Positions 9,990 through 18,017 of a stretch of DNA of 32,563 nucleotides are shown one piece after another. The stretch is from contig MNCI01008938.1 of the NCBI GenBank assembly GCA_015680685.1, forward strand, positions 5,236 to 37,798, read 5' to 3'. Both the position numbers and the translations under genes were made by a program. This DNA is from Gnetum montanum (lineage: Eukaryota > Streptophyta > Gnetopsida > Gnetales > Gnetaceae). The notes beneath the pieces were generated by a model. That model was not told the origin of the DNA, did not search any database, and saw only the letters and a program-made list of their open reading frames with translations. Within the stretch, counting starts at the first letter, position 1, and each line of letters begins with the position of its first letter.

Positions 9990-11290
9990 TGCCCGATGAA
10001 CCAAAATGGTATGATACCATCCTCACTTATCCACTCAAGCAAGAAATGTTGCAAGGGCTAGATACTAGAAAGAAATAATAGTTTCTTCACCAAGTTAAGC
10101 ATTTCATAGAAATTAATGGAAATCTTTACAAAGTCTATCTCAATGGCCTAGTACATTGGTGTGTCCCTAATATAGATCAACTACGCATTCTCCAGGATAC
10201 TCACGAAGGCCCCTGTGGGGGCCATTATGCTGGGAGACGCATGGCCAAAAAAATCCTCATGGTAGGATATTATTGGCCAACAATCTTTAGGGATGCACAC
10301 CAATTCATCCGTGCTTGTGATCGTTGCTAGATGAATGGTGGAAGGATAGCTCAAATGAAGAGGCCATAACAATGGATTCAACCTCTTGAGCCATTTGATA
10401 TTTGGGGCATTGACTTTATGGGTCTCATCGCGCCTTTATCAAATGGAAAGGCATATATAATAGTCGCAGTTAACTATTGCACCAAGTGGGTAGAAGCAGC
10501 AGCCATCACCAACTATACATCCACCACTGCTACTCGGTTTGTACAATAAAATATCATTAATAGGTTTGGTGTGCCTTTTGTGTTAATTTCTAATAATGGA
10601 ACTCATTTTAGAGGTGTCACTTTCCAAAAACTTATGTAGTGCTTGGGAGTTGAGCATAAACTCACAACACCATATCAACCCCAAGCCAATGGTCAAGTTG
10701 AGGTCACTAATCGAGAGATTTCAAAATTAAAACATGCACCATTAGCAAACACCAAAGGAACTAGGGTAACAAATTAAATGATGCCCTTTGAGCCTATTGC
10801 TCCATATGGAAGCTTCCCATAGGTTATTCTCCCTATGAGCTAGTGTACGAAAAACTACCAACACTGCCCATCCAATCAGAGCTCCGTACACTTTCTATAG
10901 CTTGTGACCTTGACCTAAATATAAGTCTAGCACAAAAAGAACGATTAATGAACCTTAACTTGCTAGATGAAAATTGGTTAATGACCTTGTCATCCAATGA
11001 AATGCATAAGGCATTCAACAAGAAATGACATGATCTCAAAATAAGAAAAGTCAAGTTTCAACCAAGAGATAAGGTTCTCTATTAGAATCCTGCACATGTA
11101 TCCCAATGAACCAAATTTCAAACATTGTGGGGAAGGACTTTACATTATTAATGAGACTTTTCCATCTGGGCCCATGATCATCTATAAACCTGATAGCCCA
11201 AATAAGAAACAATTAGTCAACATCTAACAAGTAAAATCTTTCCATGAGCCCAAGCCAATCAACTCAACCAACACCTCACTAGATGGACAA
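9990..11290 (+). pseudogene. E1 integrase
   Basis: The HHCC zinc domain is at about 10090-10330 (LRILQDTHEG, GGHYAGRRMAKKILMVGYYW, FIRACDRC). The core starts [10 protein letters not shown] near 10400 with the first catalytic Asp. The second position reads LISNNGTHF, with Asn for Asp, near 10590. TPYQPQANGQVEVTNREIS near 10670-10720 carries the Glu. The C-terminal part (10830-11290) has YSPYELVYEKLPTLPI and a KVKFQPRDKVLY segment like the usual C-terminal beta-barrel. No chromodomain follows. Stops replace Gln at several places, for example near 10330 and 10367. Confidence 0.88.
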
Positions 11291-12758
11291 CCATGCTCAA
11301 TCTTTTAGATCTTCCCCTTCCAACTTAGTCGTGGGGGAGATGGCCACCCATACTAATGTTTTATGCAACTCCTTAGTCTTTTGACTTTTTTTTTTATACA
11401 TTTTCGATTTTCCAACTTTTTGTTTTCATATACTTTGTTTTACCTCTTTGTTTATATATTTGTGTTTTTCAGGTTATTGATATTTTCTAAGTTTTTATTT
11501 TACAACATTGTTAATATATTCACTATTTATTGCCTACTCTTTTACTTTCTTTTATGTTTGCTTGTGTTTGATGTGTTTCTCTACTCTTTCTACTAATAAG
11601 GTGACAGGTACAATCGTAATGTGCTACTCAATGGTGGTATGTTTCATTTGTAATTTGATTGTTGATGTCTGGTTTCTGACTTTGAATGTTGTTACTGATG
11701 ACTAGGGCATGGTTTCCTTTCATGTAACAAGCAATGAGTCCACATCATCCACCCATCTACATAATCTATGATTTTTCTTGTTTTGGAAATGTGCAATCCC
11801 TTCTTCATTAATGCAACTCTAATAAATTGGTGACTTGTGTAGTTTCTAGAATTGGGAAGGAATCAAAGGTTTGGATAGGGTGTGGCTTCAAAGGGATGCA
11901 ATATTCTTCGTGCTTTTCTGTTTCCTGTGTGCAGGAGTGTTCTCGTGAGCTTCTCACCATTACGCGTCATTTCCATAATAGGAAGTCAAATAAGTCCTTG
12001 CATGGTATGGTCCTCATCACAAAAAAAAAAGGAGAAGATGAGGATTCAAAGCACACCCCTTGAATAAAATAAATGCAAAAAATGCATGGTTCTTTGCATG
12101 GTGTGGTTCTCATTTGAAAAAAAAACATGGGAATTCAAAGCATACCCCTTAGACCAAATAAAAGGGCTACAAGCACTAATTATGGGACTTGTCTTGTCTT
12201 CTCTAACTAAGGCTCTTTATCACCTCCTACTTTCTCTCCAATTTGGAACAATGGTTGTTTTGTGGGAGCATTCTTGTGTCTTAGGGGATGGACTAGTCTT
12301 AGACTCTCAATGCGAAGTCACTAAAAGTGGTTGGTTTTGGTCTAGACTAAGGATGGATCCTACCAAGTCATTTAATCACAAACTCCACAAGGGACTTCAT
12401 GTGACCATAACTAGGAACTCCATTCCATTCTCTCTATCATCCATGTATGCTTTTTATGCCTCACGTCACTATCAGTTTCATGTTTTGATTCAATGTTCTG
12501 GTTTGATATGTCAGGTTTCTCAGTCAATTACTTTTGGGTTTTTGTACTTAACTTTTTGTAACCATTAATCATCCATGGAGCCCACAGACTTCTTGGTTTG
12601 AAGTTATGCAAGGGCATAAAAGGCCTGTGCCTGCTTTGGGGAGGACCCACTTGCATGTCTTTTGGTTTGGTTAAGTTAAGTTCTTTACCCTTAGACATTG
12701 TTACAATCAAATCCTTTTTATTTACCCCATCCATGCCAACCAATTGTACGCATCTTCA
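11291..12758 (+). other. E1 3' non-coding region
   Basis: It starts after a conserved GGGGGAGATGGCCA block (11333; the same in E2 at 15545). A T-rich stretch (11375-11590) follows. Moderately conserved sequence then matches E2 15800-16850 and the reverse complement of E3 31140-31990, for example the block with 'ggggaggacccacttgca' near 12640. Apparent hydrophobic ORFs in the T-rich part do not keep their frame in E2. It probably belongs to the long 3' UTR. Confidence 0.7.
11996..12165 (+). repeat. Imperfect tandem duplication of about 75-95 bp
   Basis: The block 'cttgcatggtatggtcctca' + A-run + 'attcaaagcacacccctt' (11996-12070) is repeated as 'ctttgcatggtgtggttctc' + A-run + 'attcaaagcataccccttag' (12092-12165). 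E2 has a single copy near 16165-16270 and E3 a single copy near 31650-31745 (minus strand), so the duplication is specific to E1. Confidence 0.7.
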
Positions 12759-12959
12759 CAACCATTTTTAGTGAAATTATTCTTTTTATTATTGTGAATT
12801 TTTATACCCTCTCTCCAGTATTCCTTGTGTTAAGCTTTTTCTGAATTTTATGGACCGCTTCTCTTACTTAACCCATTCGTCAATCTTTCCACTAACACTA
12901 TCAAGCAATCAATCTATCATAATCACAACTTAGCTAGATAAAATCACCGATGAGAAAAG

Positions 12960-13018
12960 GTATTTAGCCATTATCTGTTACATTTTATATACTAATCCTG
13001 ATTTTTTAGTCATTGCAG
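12960..13018 (+). other. Candidate mini-intron, 59 nt (E1 left arm)
   Basis: Left border AAAAG|GTATTTAG, internal ATACTAATCC about 25 nt before the end, then a T-rich stretch and TTGCAG. The same layout occurs on the minus strand at 13182-13241 (60 nt), 17592-17653 (62 nt) and 30765-30824 (60 nt). The internal sequence between signals differs strongly between E1, E2 and E3. The length is near the lower limit for plant introns. Splicing has not been shown. Confidence 0.6.
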
Positions 13019-13181
13019 TGGAAAGCATGGACTGGAAGCGAGACTATCTTCACCAAGGAGGATGCAATAATATCACTTGTGAGAGATTATTCATGACCGT
13101 TGGATCTCTTCTACCTCTTGCGAGTGAATTTATTACATCCTCCTTGGTGAACATAGTCTCGCTTCCAATCCACGCTCCCCA

Positions 13182-13241
13182 CTACAATCACAACAAAATC
13201 AAGGATTAGTATATAAAGTGTAACAGATAACAGCTAAATAC
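13182..13241 (-). other. Candidate mini-intron, 60 nt (E1 right, inverted arm)
   Basis: This is the inverted copy of 12960-13018: ACAAG|GTATTTAG, TATACTAATCC, then a T/G-rich run and ATTGTAG on the minus strand. All three signals survive although the arms have diverged. On the plus strand it is not an intron, so a readthrough transcript would present one sense and one antisense copy. Confidence 0.5.
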
Positions 13242-13442
13242 CTTGTCTTCTCAGTGATTTTATCTAGCTGAGTTGTGATTGTGAGAGATTGATTACTTGA
13301 TAGTGTTAGTGGAAATATTGATGAATGGGTTAAGTAAGAGAAGCAGCCTATAAAATTTAGAAAAAGCTTAACACAAGGAATACTAGAAAGAGGGTATAAA
13401 AATTCACAATAACAAAAAGAATAATTTCAATAAAAATGGTTG

Positions 13443-13650
13443 GATGTCCTTTGGATTCAAGGGTGTTCTTTCTTGTTATCATGAACACCCAATTTTGTAC
13501 ACAATTGTAATGTTTTTTGCTTGAGCACTTTTGTATTTGTCTATTTTCTCTATGTCACTCTGCATATCAGTCAAATAGTCTATACCCCCTAATATATTTT
13601 ATAAAGGACTTGTTGCTCTTCTTCTATACTTAAGGACAAGTTTTCATTCA
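13443..13650 (+). other. E1 terminal 3' UTR before the polypurine tract
   Basis: Non-coding. The part around 13466-13500 ('gttatcatgaacaccc') matches the E3 minus-strand sequence near 30540-30560, and 13520-13545 matches E2 near 20655-20690. This ties the three 3' ends together. Confidence 0.6.
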
Positions 13651-13662
13651 ATTGTGGGGGTA
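13651..13662 (+). promoter_or_regulatory. E1 polypurine tract
   Basis: ATTGTGGGGGTA lies directly before the 3' LTR TGATAAATC. The counterparts are AGTTGTGGGTA at 20762-20772 before the E2 LTR and, on the minus strand, TCATGGGGGTA at 30405-30415 before the E3 LTR. It is where plus-strand DNA synthesis is primed. Confidence 0.8.
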
Positions 13663-14517
13663 TGATAAATCATGTTTTTTATATACTTTGATATCGACGT
13701 GGCTGCAATATCGCGTACACGATATCGTAGCCTAAGATGTGATATCATACATTTGATATTGTAGGGTTACTCCCAAGTCTATAAATACAACCCCCAGGCA
13801 CATGATTGAGAGTAGTTTTTGGTAGTCAAGTATCGAAACTCTTGCAATTTGTGCATTTGATAGTTAGAATATTTTCCAAGTGCCCGCAATAGGAGGTCTA
13901 AGTGTGAATAGATCTTTATTCAAGCATTGATATGCCTAAACACACCATTATGTTGGCAATAAAGATGAACTCTTTGATTCATCCTTGTAGCACTTGAAAC
14001 TTTCTTTCTTATGCATTTATATATTGTGATTTCATGCAATTTACATTAATGTTGTTCATGCAATAATTAATTTTGATTAATCAAGCAACTCATTAAAATA
14101 CACAAGCATGACCCCTTTGAACATACGTGTGACACTTGGTAGCTCAAAAATGGTTAGCATTTGACAACCTAGTAGTGTTTATGCAAAGTTCAAGATGTGT
14201 CCAGGAAGTGGGAATGGTTATATGTGTTAGGCTAGAGTAGACCATAGTTTACTTAGTATTCAATCACTTTTACTTTCATTCTTGTTCTAGGCAAACAATT
14301 TGATAAAAGACAAAATAATAAAAATCTTACGCTTCAGTCACACTTAACCATATAATTGCATTCCATAAGTGGGACTTGAAAGACAACAAATGAACAACAC
14401 GCATGCACTATTTAGCTCTAGCGTACTTAGTACTTATAGTCTACGAAATTCAACCAGATCGCACGTGAACAACTATGATTCGTATGGTTGGGCGTAGAAG
14501 TACCTCACCGCTCATCA
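13663..14517 (+). repeat. E1 3' LTR (855 bp)
   Basis: It starts TGATAAATCATG with TG intact and ends ...CCGCTCATCA. It carries the U3 palindrome 13701-13732, TATAAATA 13780-13787 and AATAAA 13958-13963. It aligns end to end with the 5' LTR at 4158-5011 and is followed directly by the target duplication gacat (14518-14522). Confidence 0.93.
13701..13732. promoter_or_regulatory. U3 palindrome of the E1 3' LTR
   Basis: A 32-bp inverted repeat with GGCTgCaATATCG on one side and CGATATcGtAGCC on the other, at the same distance from the TATA box as in the 5' LTR. Compared with 4196-4227 several positions differ, but the arms still pair. Confidence 0.6.
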
Positions 14518-15480
14518 GACATCCACCATTTGCCTGCTCTTGTGAATGTTGTTAACAAGATGGTGGGATGACTGTGCAAATGGAGGAACCTCAACAATGG
14601 ATCTAACCACTAGAACCCTTTGACATATGGGGCATTAACTTCATGGGTCCCATCACACCCATGTTAAATGAAAAGGCATACATAATCATCACTGTTCATT
14701 ACTACACAAAATGGGCAAAAGTAGCAATTTTCATCAATTGTATATCATCTACTACTGCATGGTTTGTACAAAAAAATGTTGTAAACATGTTTGTGGTGCC
14801 ATGTGCATTGATCTCTGACAATGGAACCCATTTCATAGGCACCATTTTTTGCAAGCTCATGCAACACTTAGGGGTTGAACATAAATTAACAACACCCTAC
14901 CACCTCCAAGCCAATGGTCAAGCAGAGGCTACTAATAGAGAGATTACAAAGATCTTGATAAGAACTATTAACAAATATAGGAGGGACTGGAGCACAAAAC
15001 TCAACATGCCCTCTAGGTCTACTGCTCAACATGAAAACTCCCTACAAGCTACTTTCTCTATGATTTGGTGTATGGAAAACTACCAACGCTTCCTATTCAA
15101 TTCGAGCTCCATACACTTTTAACAACATGTGACCTAAGTCTAGCACAAAGAGAATGATTGATTAACCTTAACATGCTAGATGAAAATCGATTAGTGGCCT
15201 TGTCCTTAAATGAAGTACACAAGGCATTCAACAAGCAATGACATGACCTTAGAATATGGAAAGTGAAATTTCAACTGGGAGATGAGGTTCTCTACTAGAA
15301 TACCAAACATGTACCTCAATGAATTAAGTTCCAAAAGTTGTGGAAGGGGCCTTATATTATCTATAAAACCTTTCAATCTAGGGTCGTGATAATCTACAAA
15401 CCTAAGAGCCCAAACAAAAGGTAACTAATCAACACACAACAAATCAAGCCTTTCCATGAACCCAAGCAAGCTAGTGGAAG
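14518..15480 (+). pseudogene. E2 integrase, remainder after the E1 insertion
   Basis: It resumes the zinc finger directly after the E1 LTR (a HPPFACSCECC-like segment where E1 has HQFIRACDRC). The open frame 14643-15122 holds FMGPITPMLNEKAYIIITVH, YYTKWAKVAIF, LISDNGTHFIGTIFCKLMQH, LGVEHKLTTPYHLQANGQAE and ATNREITKILIRTINKY. The first catalytic Asp is Asn (WGINFMG), while the second Asp and the Glu are present. This is the reverse of the E1 pattern. The C-terminal part runs on with frame breaks to about 15480. Confidence 0.87.
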
Positions 15481-17154
15481 CAACGCCTCAATAGATGGAT
15501 GACCTCACTCAAGTTTTTGGATCTTCTCCTTACAACTTAGTCATAGGGGAGATGGCCATCCATGCTAACCATTATAGTGGCTCCTCAGATTTTCCTAATT
15601 TTTTTTGTTTTACAATTTCTTTGTTTTTATACCTTTTTTGTTTAACACTTTGTTATTTTTCCAAATTTTCATTTTCAACATCATTAGTACATTTTATCTT
15701 TCTTGGATATTTTATAATTTCTTTTATATTTTTCCTTATTTTGATGTGAATTTTTCTCGTCTTCTAATAAAGTGCTTTATTGCCAACAAGACATAGTCAT
15801 GTGGTAGTTATTACTAATGGTAACTTGTATTTAATATCTTTGATTGCTAATGTTTTGTTTCTATTTTTAAATTTTAATGGCTGATAACTAAGACAGGTTT
15901 CTATTTTCATGAGATAGGTAGTGAGTCCACGTCATCCACCCATCCAGAAACTCTATGGTTTTCCTTGCTCTGGGAATATAAGGTTCCTTTTTCATTAATA
16001 AAACTTTAATGAACTTGTGACCTCAATATTTTCCAAGTTTGAAAAGGATGTGGCTTCAAGGGGATTCAATACTCTTTGTGCCTCTCTACCATCTTGAGTG
16101 CAAGTGTGTTTTTCATGGATTTCTTACCATTTCATGTTGACCAATAATAGGAAGTTGAATAAGTCTTTGCATGGTGTGGTTCCCATCTAAAAAAGCAAAA
16201 AACAAAAACAAAATAAAAATAAAAAAACAACATGGTGGGAATTCAAAACATACCTCTTAGACAAAATAAATGGGCTATAAGCACTGGTTAGACATGTTAG
16301 TCATGCATGAAGGTCCCATCAAACTAAGCCCCTTTTTCACTTCTTGCTTCTCTTTTCTACTCAAATAAGAAACATTGGTTGTCCATGGAAGCATTCTTGT
16401 GTCTCAAGGGGGGTTGACCAATCCTAAAGTGATGATGCGAAGTCACAGAAAGTGGTTGGTTTTGGTCTGGACTAAGGTTGGACTTTATTAGGTCATTTAA
16501 CCATGACTGTCACAAGGAAGATTTCATGTGACCATGATCGAGACATTCATTCCATTCTCTCTCTCATCCATTTGTGCTCTCCATAACTTACCTCACTACC
16601 TATTTTCATGTTCTTGTTTCATGTCTTAGTTTAATGTGTTGACATTCCTAAATAGATTCTCTAGGTTTTATCTTTAACTTTTCATAATCATTAATCAACT
16701 ATGGGGCCCGTGGACTCCTTAGTTGAGGATAAGCAAGGGCAAAAAGGGCATGTAACACTATGGAGAGGACCTACTTGCATATCTCATGGTTTGGTTAGTG
16801 AAGTTTCTTACCCTTAGACATGGCCACAATCAAAATCTTTCATGTGCCCCATTATGCATCCAACTGTGTGCTCCTTAAGGCATTCTTCTTCATCACATCT
16901 CATTCTCTACTTGTTCCTCAATTTTCCAAATATTGAAACCCTCTTCTAATATTTTCATCATGTTCTTAGCTTTTCAGGCTTTCCTTTGACCCAAATTTTT
17001 CTAAAAAAAATTCTTGTTTTTTATTACTTTTGACAAAGTCAACAATGGTCAATAGTTACGTCAACTAGGCTTAGTCCATGTGACCAACCACGTTGACTCG
17101 GCTTCATTGACTAGGCCTTGCCAACGCACCTCAAAAATTCTATAAATACCTCCC
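15481..17154 (+). other. E2 3' non-coding region, with a TATA-like site near its end
   Basis: 15540-16990 is collinear with E1 11333-12850, including a T-rich stretch (15590-15750) and the 'ggagaggacctacttgca' block near 16760. From about 17000 the sequence has no match in E1. It has three copies of a TTGACTaGGC-like motif (near 17060, 17092 and 17107), then TATAAATA at 17141-17148. I see no open frame on the plus strand. Confidence 0.65.
17141..17148 (+). promoter_or_regulatory. Candidate internal TATA box in E2
   Basis: TATAAATA follows three TTGACTaGGC-like repeats by about 25-75 bp. The E2 3' LTR has a related pair of repeats (CGATTGGGCCCCG, CGACTAGGCCCCA) 30-60 bp before its own TATA at 20847. 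Downstream lie a leader, the mini-intron and an ATG, once the reversed contig is corrected. Promoter activity is inferred only. Confidence 0.4.
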
Positions 17155-17422
17155 AACACTTTGAAAATTTTTGTCATTTTCTTCAAAACAAGAGGGGAGT
17201 TTTTGCAATTTTTCAAAGCCCAAAACCTTCCAAAGCCCATAACTTTCACACTGTTTGTCCAAATCAGTCCATTTTTCAATCTTGTAGCTACTGGAGATGA
17301 TCTCTTACTCGTGGGGGTCACAAAGCTTAATGTTTCCAATGAAAATTTTTCTAACTCCTCCAAAAGGTTAATGAATAAAATAATAATGAACCATCAATTT
17401 TTGAGAGTTTAACCCTTCCAAC
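17155..17422 (+). repeat. 268-bp inverted repeat, left arm (probable assembly artefact)
   Basis: It is the reverse complement of 17749-18016, apparently without mismatch in the parts I compared. The N at 17423 follows directly. Both arms are exactly 268 bases long and both end at an N, which a biological repeat would not be expected to do. It is best read as an overlap between two contigs, one of which was placed backwards. Confidence 0.85.
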
Positions 17423-17591
17423 NGAATTTGTTGAATAGACTCCACTTTGGGCTCCTCCTAAAGAGGTTCTCTTACGTGAGTTTCTATTGCCTACTCCTAA
17501 GCTTGTTCTTCTTGGCCCCTTCTAGTTTTGGGTTGTTTATCCTTTGGTTGTGATGGTCCTCCTCCTACGGGTGTTTTGGTCTTGGTGCCAT

Positions 17592-17653
17592 CTGTAATCA
17601 TAACATGACTAAGGATTAGCACTTAATGTGTGACTTTGAAACATTGGGAATAC
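17592..17653 (-). other. Candidate mini-intron, 62 nt (E2)
   Basis: On the minus strand of the reversed contig: GATAAG|GTATTCCC, internal GTGCTAATCC, end GATTACAG|ATGGCA. An ATG begins directly after the acceptor, as in E3. Once the contig is turned, it lies in sense with E2 and just before the accessory ORF. Confidence 0.55.
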
Positions 17654-17748
17654 CTTATCTCTTGGGGTAGTTACACTTGGCTAAGTTGTGATCATGGCCT
17701 GGTTGATTACTTTAATATTAATAATTAATTTTAGGTTTACTGAAGTTT

Positions 17749-18016
17749 GTTGGAAGGGTTAAACTCTCAAAAATTGATGGTTCATTATTATTTTATTCAT
17801 TAACCTTTTGGAGGAGTTAGAAAAATTTTCATTGGAAACATTAAGCTTTGTGACCCCCACGAGTAAGAGATCATCTCCAGTAGCTACAAGATTGAAAAAT
17901 GGACTGATTTGGACAAACAGTGTGAAAGTTATGGGCTTTGGAAGGTTTTGGGCTTTGAAAAATTGCAAAAACTCCCCTCTTGTTTTGAAGAAAATGACAA
18001 AAATTTTCAAAGTGTT
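17749..18016 (+). repeat. 268-bp inverted repeat, right arm
   Basis: Inverted copy of 17155-17422, ending directly before the N at 18017. Similar-looking reading frames reported on both arms are therefore the same DNA read twice. Confidence 0.85.
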
Positions 18017-18017
18017 N

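Larger units (their letters stand above)
12759..13442. repeat. Large near-palindrome with arms of about 320 bp
   Basis: The left arm (12759 to about 13083) is repeated in inverted orientation as the right arm (about 13118 to 13442), with a short spacer. Example pairs are 'aagcttttt' at 12832-12840 with 'aaaaagctt' near 13362, and 'ggaagcgagactat' at 13032 with 'atagtctcgcttcc' near 13155. Arms differ at about 12% of positions in the part I counted (6 of 51), close to the LTR divergence, so the fold-back is about as old as the insertion. The left arm is the native orientation, because E2 and E3 match it. Confidence 0.85.
4158..14517 (+). mobile_element. E1: complete, decayed Athila/Tat-like Ty3/gypsy retrotransposon
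   Basis: This element is 10,360 bp: 5' LTR 4158-5011, PBS 5013-5030, gag 5426-7480, protease 7690-8157, RT 8416-9540, RNase H 9540-9930, integrase 9990-11290, a 3' non-coding region with a large palindrome 12759-13442, polypurine tract 13651-13662 and 3' LTR 13663-14517. It is flanked by gacac/gacat. By hand count the two LTRs differ at about 40 of their first 270 positions, more than 80% of them transitions, so the insertion is old. All genes carry stops or frameshifts. There is no chromodomain and no convincing envelope-like gene. Confidence 0.9.
17423..18017. other. N-bounded contig, probably reversed
   Basis: Single Ns stand at 17423 and 18017. The contig between them (17424-18016) ends with an inverted copy of the 268 bases that precede the first N. 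Its minus strand, not its plus strand, carries the E1-like block 'cacaacttagc', then AAG|GTATT, CTAATCC and TTACAG|ATGGCA. Turning the contig round makes the repeat a plain 268-bp overlap and restores the E1 order. Coordinates within it should be used with care. Confidence 0.8.

Noticed and set aside
11363-11596. Hydrophobic frame after integrase that could suggest an envelope-like protein
   Set aside because: It is a translation of a T-rich stretch. The matching stretch in E2 (15590-15750) does not keep the frame, and no signal peptide or conserved cysteines are seen.
17061-17363. Apparent duplicated gene (MEELEKFSLETLSFV...) on opposite strands, also at 17808-18125
   Set aside because: Both are the same 268-bp sequence read from a contig overlap placed in reverse. 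It is not two genes.
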